A DNA stretch of 55,883 nucleotides from Plicaturopsis crispa FD-325 SS-3 (Eukaryota > Basidiomycota > Agaricomycetes > Amylocorticiales > Amylocorticiaceae). Position 1 is the first letter of the stretch. Each line of letters opens with the position of its first letter. Positions 1 through 11,033 of this stretch are shown in pieces. Both the position numbers and the translations under genes were made by a program. The notes beneath the pieces are model-generated. The model saw nothing but the letters and a program-made list of their open reading frames with translations. It was not told where the DNA came from and ran no database searches. The stretch covers positions 500 to 56,382 of the forward strand of contig KN832577.1 of the NCBI GenBank assembly GCA_000827205.1, read 5' to 3'.

Positions 1-430
1 CGCGACCGCCAAAGGCGCAGCCCGACGACGACAGGAAGCAGTGGGAGGAGCGGGCGGCTGTCGGTGACGTGGGCAGCAGGGGTGGGGGTGCACCGCGGGG
101 AGCGTGGCAGGTAAGAGCGCGGCATGGCACCACGAGCGCGAGCGCGACAGCGGCGGCGACTGCACGACGGCATATCCGTCGTCGTCGTGCCCCCTGCTGG
201 AGCGCTCAGCCTCGACCCAGCCCACTCTATATGCCGACGGCGTCGGCGCTATCGCCGTCGCCGTCGCACATCTTTATAGTACTTTTTAATTCAATATATC
301 TATCATTGCACCCACCCCACCCACCTAAGGCCTAGGACAGAGAACAAGTAACAGACAAAATCGGAAAAAATCGGAAAAAATGCACAAAATATTCGTGCAG
401 TACGGTCATGCACGCGCGTGCAAGGATCGA
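1..430. other. GC-rich DNA without a recognised gene
   Basis: Open frames in this stretch are arginine-, serine- and proline-rich and resemble no protein family I know, which is what GC-rich noncoding DNA gives by chance. A GCCGACGGCGTCGGC-type self-complementary stretch lies near 232-260. I see no splice-site pattern or conserved motif. Confidence 0.4.
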
Positions 431-439
431 GTCTATACA

Positions 440-770
440 AGGTCCGGGGGCTGCCCCCGAGGCATGCCCGAGCGAGGGTGAAAAAAGTGGTGAAGTACTA
501 TAGGGGCTAATATGGCCACAAAGGTACCCCCGCGGCTAGCCCGAGGAGGGAGCGCATATTTGGAAAGGTTTATAGGGGCCAATAACCCGTGTACAGATGC
601 CCGAGTAGCCCGAGGAAAGGGCCGGGCCAGGCGAAATGTCCGAGGTGGATATAGGGGCTGCAATACTGTTTTAGGCAGGGAGTTTAAAAATTTTTCGAGG
701 CCCGAAAGCCTGCCGCGCGGAGCGTTTTCCGGGGATCATTAGCTAATAGGGGCTCCGGCGGATATCGCGT
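440..770. repeat. degenerate tandem repeat with ATAGGGGC core (4 units)
   Basis: The octamer ATAGGGGC occurs at 500, 572, 651 and 746, usually inside TATAGGGGCNAATA. Each copy is preceded by a GCCCGAGG-like block (for example near 450, 540, 607 and 699). Spacings are 72, 79 and 95 bp, so this is a diverged array with a unit of about 75 bp. No coding function is apparent. Confidence 0.6.
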
Positions 771-1766
771 TCCTTTGCATTGTCCACAACGACATGTACC
801 TGGGGTCTATTGCAATTTCCTCACATCTATGGCTGCTGCCCATGCCACTCCCGCTGTCGAGCCGTACAGCTTGTGCTCGCGCCGCGAGTATCGTTCCATA
901 TCAACAGCAATTGGAGACGTGGGCAGCGTGAGACATAATGCAGGTTTGTGATCGTGTTTAGTGCCTTCTCCATTACTCACTTACATGCAAATAAGGATCA
1001 GCCTCTCATTGCGAGCGGCGGGGCCCGGCTTCCATGCTGCGCCTGTCAGTAGTAAGAATCGGGTACGTATACATTGTGGTATACATTGTGCGGTGTTCAG
1101 TTTTTCATAGCATCTGACCGTGTCACAGTCCTCCGTCGCTAAGGCGGACTCACGCCCGCACTATCGCCAGCTTGCGATTGTTCTCGCATATAGCACGAGC
1201 CACTGATGCGCGCGGCGCGTGGGGGTAGCTTAGTGCCTGCCAATTTCGCCTGTCGTTGTCTTCTGTAGCGCCATAGATATCCAAGAAAACTAATAAATTG
1301 ATGTTAGTTATTCTAGTAAGTAGTGCATGCGGCGAGGTAATTCTACAGTTTATACGGTGTCACTGGTTTATAATGGCGAAGGCGAAGATATGATACCTCT
1401 AGTTCTCGCTCGACCCCTCCCTCCTTAACAATTATCGACGACGTTTGGCATCACCGCGCTCAAGACGTGCCCGTTGTATGGCCTTGTGAAGCGAAGTGTG
1501 ACCATCCTCAGCCTCAGGGAATGCTGCAAGGAACGAGTCTTCATCAGAGTTGTGTCTAGTAGGAAATAAGAGTAAGGCAGTGATCTCAAAGGATATAAAT
1601 GCAAGAACATACGCGGTGATAAACTCAATCGCGATGATGGCACGCTGATGGTACTTCATTAACTTCATTGCGAATAAAGGCATGTTTTTTCCCTGCAAAT
1701 AATCGGACGGCCAATCCTTGAGCGGTATGGCAAGCCCGAGATCTGGTGCTCCGCGTGTCGCCAGTG
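771..1766. other. intergenic stretch, nothing recognised
   Basis: No protein family, splice pattern or repeat was recognised up to the hAT terminus at 1767. Two overlapping minus-strand frames of 70-90 codons lie at 1425-1700, but neither has a familiar motif and they look like chance frames. Confidence 0.4.
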
Positions 1767-4700
1767 CTAGCGCTGCCGGAAGCTAAGGTGCCGGAAGCTG
1801 AGGTGAAGTCGAGGCACAGCTTGCTCGTCATTATAAGCTGCCTTTTTTGGTACCTCGAGGTGACTCGAGTTCGGCTCGAGCTCGCTCGAGTTCTGCTTCT
1901 TCGCTATTACTCGATATAGATAGTGCATCTGCGCGCAGCTTCACTTCGGCGTTCGCAATTAATCTAAGTACGACGACGCGACTTCAATCTGCACTGAACA
2001 CACTTTCTCCCTGTCTACCATGTCTGTCGTATATTGCCAAAATCTATATTCAAGGTCCCCGCCCTCAATGACGTCGAACCCGCGTACTCCACTAGTGATA
2101 TTCCAATGGAATCCCTGTCGCAGCGCCGCCGCCCCGTCGTGTCGCGTTGATACCAATATATCACTCCATTACCCTCGAAAAATACGAGAGACGCGTCATG
2201 CATAGTGAAACGGGGTACCGCCCACTGGTCTATAAAAGAGAGGACTGCACAAGTGTGAGTCTCACACATGTCTAATTCACCTCCGAGTCTGAGTCGGCGC
2301 GACAGTGCCTACCGCGCCCAACAGCAGCAGCATCCCCAGCCATCATTTGCACCCAGTACCTCCCACCACTATGGTGACTTTAACCACGTTCCACCCATGC
2401 AACCTGCTCCCCAATACGGCTCATCGCAGCATTGGCAATTCCCCAACCCAGTGCCGTTCAACGGCGGACACCCGGTCTATTATCCTGGACCTCCCAGCGA
2501 CCCCTACAGCACTCCTCAGCCGTCTCGAGAAACCATGTTCCGTAATTCCTTCGCCGCATCATTCGTACCACCCGTGGATCCTCCGACGCAACCTGTCCTG
2601 CAAGATAGGACAACAGCAGTCGTCAACGCTGCGCCTCTTCCGGTGCGCGGCACCAAACACAAACGGAATGCTGGTGCAGTGCCTCAAGCTTCACCTGTTG
2701 CTGGAGTTGGCCCGCCGTCAGTGCCGCAAACGGTGCCAGTGCACCAGTCTACTCCGCTCCCTCCCGGCTCTGTCCTCCCCGATCCCGGGGCGAGCCATGT
2801 TCTTGCCTCCGATGTTTGGTACAACACCTTCAAATTGAATTCGCGCGAACGGCCAAATACCCTCCCGGACCACGAACCGACGTACAAGACACAGCCTGAC
2901 AAGAAGACAACACCGTTTCTTGGGTGCCGTTTCTGCATGTGAGTTTTGATATTCGAGTTTTGGCTCGCGTTATTGACAAATCACTGTAGTGCTGAAGGAG
3001 GTGACATCTGGTCGCCCTGGAAGAATACCAACGGTCAAACAGGCACCATTCGCGACCATTTCAAGCGCGAGCACTGGGACGCCTACCGTGCCGTTGTCGT
3101 AACACAAAAATTGAAGACTTGGGAGACACTAGCTCGTGCAACTGGCCCTCCATAGGAGCCGAAGAGCCCGGGAAGCGCGAGCCGTTTACGCTGGAAGGGT
3201 TCTACGATCGGCTCTTGAAATGGGTTGTAGTTGATGATCAGGTTCGGTCTCAATTTCTCTGATTACTGGTACTATGCTAATCTACACGAATGTGAAAGTC
3301 AATTAACGTCGTTGAATCTCCCGAGCTACGGGAACTGTTGTTTTATCTAGGGACCAATCTGGTCAAATCTGACATCCCGCATCGCACAAAGCTATCCCAG
3401 CTGATAGTGAAGCGGTTTGACGCGGAGTATGCATTAATGGTTGAAGATATCCATGTGAGTGAGATGGTCTGTATAATGCAGAACTACGATACTAAGCTTA
3501 TCGTCATTTTAGAATGCCATTGGCCGTGTTTCGTTCACGAGCGACTGCTGGTCGCGCAAGGACCTCTCCGACTTTATGGCACTCACGGCGCATTACTGCG
3601 CATATGCGCCAAATGGTGGCCTTGTTTTACGCTCGCAACTCGTAGCCTTCTACAGTGTCGGCGCCTCACATACGCTAGGGCAACCATGGAAGTCTTGAAG
3701 AAACTCAAGGTTCTTCATCGTGTAAGTCCCCTCCAAAATTCGCTCACAGCTTTCTACTGACTTATGCATTCGAGCAGATCGGAATGTTCACACTCGACAA
3801 CGCCTCAAATAACAACACAATGATGGAGTGGCTCGCAAAACTGCTCAGAGATGAAGGCATTGAGTTTGACATGGATGGGAACCGCATCAGGTATGCAGTA
3901 TCTGGTTCCCGTGCACGGTGCGGACGATAACACCTTGCTTCAGGTGCTTTCCCCACATCTTCAACATAGCGGCCCAGACAGGCCTCAAGCATCTCACGGA
4001 TTCGGACGTGCCATCCCCCAATTTCACCATGTACAATGATTCCCCGGAGGATGACGATTACGACGGCGACGACGACGACGACATGGGTACCGTATACCCC
4101 GGCAGTGAAGAAACGGACGCCCTCCTCGCGGACCCGGAATATTGCGAGGCGTTGAAAAGCGATGTCGTGAAGCAGACACGTACGCTTGTCAATGACTGCC
4201 GTGCGTCGGGACAGCGTCGGGACGCGCTCAAGGTCATCATTCGTGAAGGTAACCAGGCGCACGACTGGTCGGAAGGGATCGAATTCCTCCGTTGTGTCGC
4301 ACTATTACGAGACGTTGAGACCCGTTGGTCGTCAACGTTCTTGATGATTGACCGCGCGCTCATGCTATATCCGGTATGCACCCTCATAAACCACTCGATC
4401 TGCTAGTACTGATGCTTCTGCATGTTCTCACCACCCATGGCAGGCTGTCGAGCGTTTTCTCCATGCCGCCAAGCAGTCAAAGATAAGGCACCACCAGCTC
4501 TCTCTCAAGGAGCGCGAAGTGCTCCACGATATCCGTCAATTCTTGCACGCCCCCCATCTGATCCAAGAGCTTGTTTCTGGACAGAAGACTCCGACACTCT
4601 CGCTTGTCCTCCCCATGTACGAGGACCTTACGGAAGCCTCTCCGTGAGTTGGCAGGTGAACTGCCGCGCATCTCACATGCCATCAACGCGTCGGTACGGA

Positions 4701-6015
4701 AGCTCGACGAGTACCTTGCCAAAACGCGCAAGACACGCATGTATGCTCTCGCAATGAGTATGTCAGCCTTTCTTTCTATCACACATTGTACACTGGCAGT
4801 TGACTGACTTCTACCCATCAGTAATCAACCCAACCGTCAAATTCAAATGGCTTGAAGAGCATTGGTCACCTGAGGAGACCTCAGCTGCGTTCAAATTCAC
4901 TCGAGAAGCGGTGAATATAGTGACCTGTGTCGTCTGGCAAATCCGTTTCTAACCCCGTGTCTTTCTACAGATGCTCGAGTTCAAGACAGCTTTGAGGCGG
5001 GAGTCCTCTGGCTCGCGGCGGTCGGAAACATTGACCGGCGGAACCATGGGCCAACGGCCCGTGAGGGTCCCCACTGCATCTACCAGTTCCCGTTCAATCA
5101 ACAGCGGATGCAAAAGTCTAAGGGCCTCCGGAAGTCAAAGTCGGGCAGCGGCGGATCCTTGATGCCCGACTCTTCTGGGCTGCCGTCAAGCTCCGCAGCT
5201 CCATCCGCAAATCGCGATTCCGAGGAGCAGCGGGCCATCGCTCTTGATAAGCAGGCCGTCGACGCTGAGCTTTTGCGATACACGACGGCTGGAGTCATCG
5301 ACGATGACGACGAGCTTGACGACTTCGACCTTCTCCGCTACTGGCAGGTATGTACACTGCTTAGCTTTGCGCTGATTTGTTCTAATTTTCTCGTGGTATG
5401 CTCATTTATCAGGCCGAGAAGCACGCATTCCCGTTGCTTTATCGTGTCGCACTCGATGTCATGCCAGTCCAGGCGTTTGCCGTACCGTGCGAACGTGTTT
5501 TCTCCTCGAGCAAGGGCACCGACACCGACCAACGCACCAAGCTCTCACCGGTCATGATGGAGGTACTCCAGGTCCTGAAGTACATGTTTTGGGAGGAGCG
5601 CCTCGATTTCTCGGATGCATGGGTAACGAAGGAGGATGAGCTTTTGGTTCTGGATATTGACCCTGCCATCCTCGAGGATGTCATGTCAACACCCGGCCCG
5701 GATGCATGAGCTCATTGATCACCTTCGTCAAGCTCAGGCTGAGACCACTCCTCCCGCTTACTCAAGTCCTTCAGCGGACGAGGCTGGTACTGCTAGCACT
5801 TAGAGTCAGACATGCATTTGTATTCCCATTTTTTGATATCTGCATCATCGTCTTTCTTAGTCGTATACTCAGCACTCAGCAATGAGCGTATCGTAGGAGA
5901 CGTTGTCGCGTACTCGTTTTGGTCATCCACCTCGAGCCAGCTCGTTGCTAATGTAACTCGAGTTCCCATTTAGGCAGCTCGAGTTGAGCTCCACCTCAGC
6001 TCGCGGCAACGTTAG
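1767..6015 (+). mobile_element. hAT-type DNA transposon, decayed (hAT copy 1)
   Basis: Imperfect terminal inverted repeats bound the element. The left end at 1767-1790 starts CTAGCGCTGCCGG and ends AAGGTG. The right end at 5992-6015, read in reverse complement, starts CTAACGTTGCCGC and ends GAGGTG, and 19 of 24 positions match. Part of the left repeat is duplicated just inside (1790-1806). The interior holds one hAT transposase gene. An 8-bp target duplication is not clear: CGCCAGTG at 1759-1766 and GCCCAGTG at 6018-6025 agree at 6 of 8 positions. CTCGAG-rich stretches lie inside both ends (1853-1891 and 5930-5985) and could be subterminal binding sites. Confidence 0.7.
2268..5709 (+). pseudogene. 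hAT-family transposase with BED zinc finger, frameshifted
   Basis: This encodes a cut-and-paste transposase of the hAT superfamily. The start at 2268 is the first ATG of a Gln/Pro/Ser-rich N-terminus. A BED-type finger is split by the first intron (CRFC just before 2940, then GTIRDHFKREHW around 3050-3080). The core follows in several exons: FTSDCWS near 3530, FTLDNASNNNTMM near 3785, CFPHIFNIA near 3942 and RDVETRWSSTF near 4310. It ends with a hAT C-terminal dimerisation region with AFAVPCERVFSSSKGT near 5473. Introns are about 50-60 bp. The reading frame breaks near 3670-3690 and near 4630, and alignment is uncertain near 5000-5100, so the copy is probably inactive. It lies centrally between the inverted termini at 1767 and 6015. 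Confidence 0.85.
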
Positions 6016-6725
6016 TGGCCCAGTGCTCAGCGCTCAACGATGATCCGCCATGAGTCCGAACGCGGCGTCCGTGTCCCATCCGGTAGACGAGCCGGAAAGG
6101 GCCTGGGCGCGGAAGGACGTGGGACATGGCGTGAGCGTGAGAATGCGAGGGAGGAGAAAGTTGGAGAGGCCGACAGTGGTGCATGGTACCGTGTTTGGCT
6201 AGCATTTGCCGAAATACTTGGTGCCATCTCTGCGTAGAAGTTCTGTTGTTGGACCGCCGATGCAAATGGCATCCGGACAACGAGGCCTTCTATGGCGTTC
6301 CAAAGCGATTTTTATTATTTCGCGCAAAACTCTCTGAGTTTCACACCTGCAACTCTCGGAGGCGTCGGCCCGCACCTTGCCGACGCCTTCTATTTCATCA
6401 GGAAAAACAGCCAGGCTTTGTGATGCGTTAGAAAGGTCTTACAATAGGATGACAATCTACATAATCTGAATCTGCGAAATCCACAGAATCCGTTATAAGC
6501 TGCGAACGTGGTTTGGGATACTCTCGCAACCGTCGAAATCGCTTTGCAAGTGTCGCAAGAATTGCATAGTAGGCCAGGGTTGTGAGGATTATGACAGGCT
6601 TACCGTTGTTTGCGTAGTCCTGCCGTGATTGCGTCTGCTAGCTCGGACACGATTTTGCCTCAAAACAATTGATACCAGACGACGAGGATGTGTGTGTATT
6701 ACTGCAAAAACAAAAGTACGAATAA
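6016..6725. other. intergenic stretch between hAT copy 1 and the DUF6698 gene
   Basis: No gene is recognised. TCGCAA and TTGCAAG-like words cluster at 6500-6570 (TCTCGCAACC, TTTGCAAGTGTCGCAAG). Similar words recur at 15775-15820, beyond the CACTA-like transposase. Confidence 0.35.
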
Positions 6726-8469
6726 CTACACTGCTGGGCCACCGGTGGTGGCCTGCACCTGCGCCTGCGCCTTCGCGTGCGCCCTCATTTGCTCAGCAAT
6801 AGTCGGAGTGCCAGCGCTACCGTGAGTCGACGAGGTGTGATCGTTAGCATCGATGTTTTGAACGTCTCCGAAGATTTTCCTACGGGGAGGGAATCAGTGA
6901 TTGCATGACGGTAGAGTCTCGTGAAAACTTACTCGTCCCACCACGCCAACAGAGCTTTAAGGTCTCGCTCGGCCATTCCATTCAAGGTCAGCATAATCTC
7001 TCGATAAAAGCGGCGGTACGGCCACTGTCCGGATTTTCCTCCCGCATTGAACGAGCTCTGAGATCTGAGAGCATAACGGACCTAGGAAAAAGGACATTGA
7101 AATCATGATAGCGCGAGGGACTCAGCACGGCGGTACTCACAATCGTTGCAATATAGGCAAGCGAGGGACTCGTGACTGAAGTCACACCATTCAAAGCTGC
7201 ATTACCAGCTTTACCCGAACCATCCCCGTCTTCGGTCAAAGCCGACAGCGGACCAATGGATACATGACGGTAGGCCTGTGTAAGGTTAAGTATTCAGTTG
7301 CGTGATACGAGCAATAACAACTTGCCTTGACTAGGATTCCATTCTTCATGAATCCTTCGAAGGGGTTTTGGGGGTCATAGCGCTCATTAGCGTATAAGAC
7401 ATACGGGAAGTCGCCAGGCCTGGCAATCAGGGTGCGATCGCGAAGGCCCTGCCGGATCCTGATAGTCGCGGTGGAGGTGTGAGCAGAGAACGAAGAGGCA
7501 AGTGGACACGTACGTTTCGTCGCCCCAGTCATAGCTAATGGGGCATAGAAGCCTCCCGCAGTCTTCGTGATGAAATCCAGCCCGATGACGCTCGTTATGG
7601 GGGGAAGGGCGGGCTGAAGTTCCGCCATCTGCTGATGTTGCGTTTTATACCAAATACGTCTTGAGCCCGCGCATTTTTGCGTCCCGCTTCAAGCTAAGGT
7701 TCAGAAGCGATGAGTAGAAGCCAATCTTCTTGGTGGAGATTAACGGTTATGGACTTACAAGAACTGCGCAATCACGCGCACCACAGGCCCCAATGTTGTC
7801 CATTTGATCCGGGAGGCTTGGGCAATTCTCGACAAGCTCGAGATACATATAGTAGAATTCATTCTCTCTGTAGTATGATAAGTATTGTAGTTAGCTATTG
7901 TTCCCACGGGCGTGCACAAGGTCTCACTCTTGGGTATAATCTTCGTCCGAATCTTCGGGATGTCTTGCGATGCCTCGGTCAAGAATGGTCTCAAAGCGTC
8001 GCCACATTTCGATGTACCGTGTGGCCATGGTCCCTTTGCCAACGAGCATATGCGTGGCCTGGCTCGTTCGGATGGGCCTAAGGTCAATGTTAGTAGGTAT
8101 ATGTAGTGTATGAGAACTTATTCACCCTTTTTTGGATGGGCCCGGGCGCTCCCCTTCATTGTCGGAGTCGAGAGGAGAGGGCCGCTTTTTGCCGCGTGTA
8201 GACTGCGCAGGCTGCACAGAACTACTGGAGTGATGCCGGCGGGCCTCAGGTTCGGGAGTTCCATCCTCGAGGGGACTATCGCGCGAGCGAGAACGGCGAC
8301 GACTGCCCAAAGCACGAGACTCCGAAGAACGTGATGGGGAGTGACTCGTAGGACGGCGACCACGAGAGGACGACCTGCTGCGCCGCCGCTCGCGAGCCTC
8401 ATGGTTGCGGCGAGAGGGTGTAACACTGCGGCTCCGAGGCCGTTGATTCTTCGACCTGGAGGGCGGCAT
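6726..8469 (-). CDS. DUF6698-type protein (agaricomycete family)
   Basis: This matches an agaricomycete-expanded family that Pfam calls DUF6698, whose function is unknown. The N-terminus (8469-8126) is an Arg/Ser-rich disordered segment. The family core follows: YIEMWRRFETILDRGI near 7990, YLELVENCPSLPDQM near 7830, RPGDFPYVLYANERYDPQNP near 7400, GVTSVTSPSLAYIATI near 7170, RRFYREIM near 7000, and a final DLKALLAWWDE ahead of the last exon, which stops at 6726. Introns are 45-90 bp. The one at 7276-7325 uses a GC donor (GCAAGT), a known minor class. One frameshift is suspected near 7650, where the family reading passes from ARAQDV to WYKTQ without a usable intron. The start could instead be 8511, in frame upstream. 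It is transcribed in the same direction as the CACTA-like transposase at 11.0-15.4 kb. Confidence 0.75.
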
Positions 8470-8770
8470 AGAATAAATCGTAAATATTTTGCCGGTAAAC
8501 GCAAAGTCCATTGATCAACGTCATACATGCATAAATATGTATTTGGGGACTCACCTGATCTATCCTTCGGCTACAAGCTAGCATAGACATGTCAAGCACG
8601 ATGCATATGCTGTAGACGGACGCTTGGATAATGTATACAAGTTTGGGGGAGCAAAGAAACATGAGCTGGAAGGTGAACACATTGGAATGCGAGATTGTAA
8701 CTTACAAACGCCTTGTGTAGTCGCAGTAGACCTCTGAAAAGGATACAATTCCTCTCAGATATCTTTCGTT
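8399..8770 (-). repeat. left arm of a diverged inverted duplication
   Basis: Read on the minus strand, 8680-8540 (TTGCTCCCCCAAACTTGTATAC... up to GGTGAGTCCCCAAATA) is clearly similar to the plus strand at 9905-10020 (TTGCTCCCCCAGCCTTGTATGC... GGTGAGTCCCCAGATA). The 8520-8465 stretch (ATGGACTTTGCGTTT... TTTACGATTTATTC) is similar to 10720-10758. Both copies conserve a splice-donor-like GTGAGTCCCC, so the source was probably transcribed. The left arm overlaps the 5' region of the DUF6698 gene. Confidence 0.6.
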
Positions 8771-9780
8771 GTACCCCTCGAGTTCCCTAAGAAACCATTA
8801 AGTGCCGCTCATTGTTGTTGCTGTGTCTGAGAGATACCAATGTTGATGGCATGGTGATCCCAAAGTCACCTAAGATCACAGGTTACAGCGCAATCACAAT
8901 GAGCAAACTGTAATTTGACCAGCAAAATATGAATGTACACACCATAGTACCTGATTCGTCGTCGTACTTCAGGACTAGCGGCCGTTCTCGAAGGCGGAAG
9001 AGATGTGTACGGGAAGACACTGATTTTGTCGAAATCGAGGGCAGGTTATCGAATTTGCGGTCGAAATTAGCGCGGAAAGCGAGGGTAGACAGTTTAAGCA
9101 CAGAAGTATATGGAACAAAAGAATTTACGAGAATCAGCGTGGTGTAGCCAGAGACCGGCGCGTCCGAGCGTTGAGACGACGAGGAAAGTGCGGAAGTCAA
9201 GTCGCGCGTAGATTTGGCTCAAGTCGCGTTCCCCGCAACTGGCCTCCGATCTCCACCTCGACGGCACTCTTTCTCGACGATCTCGACGACCCCTCGACCG
9301 ATCTCGTTCATTTCAATCGTACATTTCTCTACTCCTCACATGCTATCATTCCCGCTGCATCCGAACAATGTATTGGCCTTGTTACCGTCGCCGATTGCCG
9401 ACGAGGACTGGCTATGCACGGAGGAGCTGCTGCATCGTCGCCTACGCCGCATCGCGTCGTCCAGTACTCACGGGGGCACAGGAGAGTCCGGGATTTGTAT
9501 ACTGTATCATGAATGTGAGTAGTTTTACTGTTCTGGCCCACGGTTTCGCTTACAGAACCCCACAAACCTGCGGTGTCTTCCTATAGGATTCACTCCACAT
9601 AATGTCTGTCGTCAGTTCGTGACACCTCCCGCGTCCAAGGCAGCATAGAGTGGGGTAGAGAACTCTCATATAGTTAATGGCTGTTAAAGGCTGGGGTCCA
9701 TTCAAATTGCTCTAGTGAGTGCATCTTGTTTGACTGTGGTATGTGCTCTGACAACTGAATCACAGCATCATCTCCTTAAA
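8771..9780. other. spacer of the inverted duplication, no recognised gene
   Basis: Open frames exist here, for example a 113-codon plus-strand frame at 9171-9512 and a 105-codon minus-strand frame at 8883-9200. They overlap on opposite strands and show no family motif. I make no gene call. Confidence 0.35.
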
Positions 9781-10770
9781 TCAGACTTGTTTAAGACGAA
9801 CGAGGGTCTTATAACTACCATGGGTACTTCCTCTGTGGCCCTATGGCGCCTATGGCATAGGTAAGTTATGTTCTCATGCCTCCCCCTCCCTGCTCAAGTT
9901 TCCTTGCTCCCCCAGCCTTGTATGCATCATCCAAGCGACTGTATACAGCCTATGCAGTCCTCTTGACGTGCTTTTGTCGGTTTGAACCGAGGAATAGACA
10001 AGGTGAGTCCCCAGATAAAAAACTATGTGTATGTGTTCACATTTCTGACTTCCTGCACGTCTTTTACACATCCGGGACGGCTTATAATCAGCATACGAAC
10101 TCTTTATGAGTCCCCTGGATGGCTCATGATGTATGTGAGGTTTCAGCTAAGTTCCCAGGTGCTTCCCTTTCCTCCCCCTCCGCTTTTTTGATTTTTTGGC
10201 CCTCTGCACCTGCCAGGTACTCCATGATGCGCATCCTGCACCTATAAAAGGTGTATATGGACGAATCATTATTCATTTGGGGCTGTAGGATGCTCTGGTA
10301 AGTCTCTACACCCCCTCATCCTCGATTTGTGGCGTATTTCTGACATATTGAGCGGTTAGATATGAATAAAACCAAATGGGACTGCAATCTATCGACTAGT
10401 AGGCCAAAAACGAGAGGGTTTCAACGCTCTGTGGTAGGTATTGAGGCTATAAACTCGCCTTTTTCTGTGGACAGATGATATGTACTCATCGGTCTAATGA
10501 AGCACTTTATAAGTTAAGCGAAGGTACAGAAAGCTTATGAATACATGTGCATTGCTGGGCTACAAAAGAAACCTAAGAAAAAGATGAGGTAACGAGCAGG
10601 ACCCGAGCTCATCGTCGACGACAGCGACGAGCGGGTTTGGCGACGACGACGACGCGTCCGGCGGTAATGCCGGAATAATGCGTGTGCTTACATCATGATC
10701 GTACACCTTGCGCGTGGTGATGGACTTTGCGTTTCCCTAGGCGAATTTACGATTTATTCGTTATTTACTG
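9781..10770 (+). repeat. right arm of the inverted duplication (decayed partial copy of the DUF6698 5' region)
   Basis: This arm carries the plus-strand counterparts of the left-arm segments at 9840-10020 and 10720-10770. About 690 bp lies between the two matching blocks here, against about 35 bp in the left arm, so one arm gained or lost DNA. The equivalent of the ATGGACTTTGCGTTT start is followed within a few codons by TAG (10738), so this copy is not coding. Confidence 0.5.
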
Positions 10771-10793
10771 GCAGTGAGTGACAACAGTAAGTT

Positions 10794-10847
10794 CCAAGCT
10801 AATTAGCTTGCACTAGGGGGGCCCCTAGTCCAAGCTAGTTAGCTTGG
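10794..10847. repeat. 54-bp near-perfect palindrome with nested palindromes
   Basis: CCAAGCTAATTAGCTTG at 10794 is mirrored by CAAGCTAGTTAGCTTGG at 10831-10847. The centre is ACTAGGGG/GCCCCTAGT. The 27-bp arms differ at about three positions, and each arm contains its own AAGCTNNTTAGCTT palindrome. It lies about 190 bp beyond the stop codon of the CACTA-like transposase and contains a CACTA word at 10811-10815. Confidence 0.8.
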
Positions 10848-11033
10848 TTATACGTGAGGTCGAGGTGAGTTAGCGGGGGGAAAGTTTCCAACATGGGAAA
10901 AGATGGGATGGCACCTTTTGACCATCAACTCTTTATTTGCGTAACTTTGCATGATATCAACAATCTCCGATGCTGAGGAATACTATCAGGCATTACACGT
11001 GATGGATACGACACGACGACATACCCAGGCTGC

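Noticed and set aside
3762-4262. 166-codon minus-strand frame
   Set aside because: It is antisense to conserved hAT transposase exons and has no motif.
1759-6025. Confident 8-bp target duplication of hAT copy 1
   Set aside because: The best flanking octamers match at only 6 of 8 positions, and a CCAGTGCT-AGCGCT word at both flanks overlaps the inverted repeat, so it is not independent evidence.
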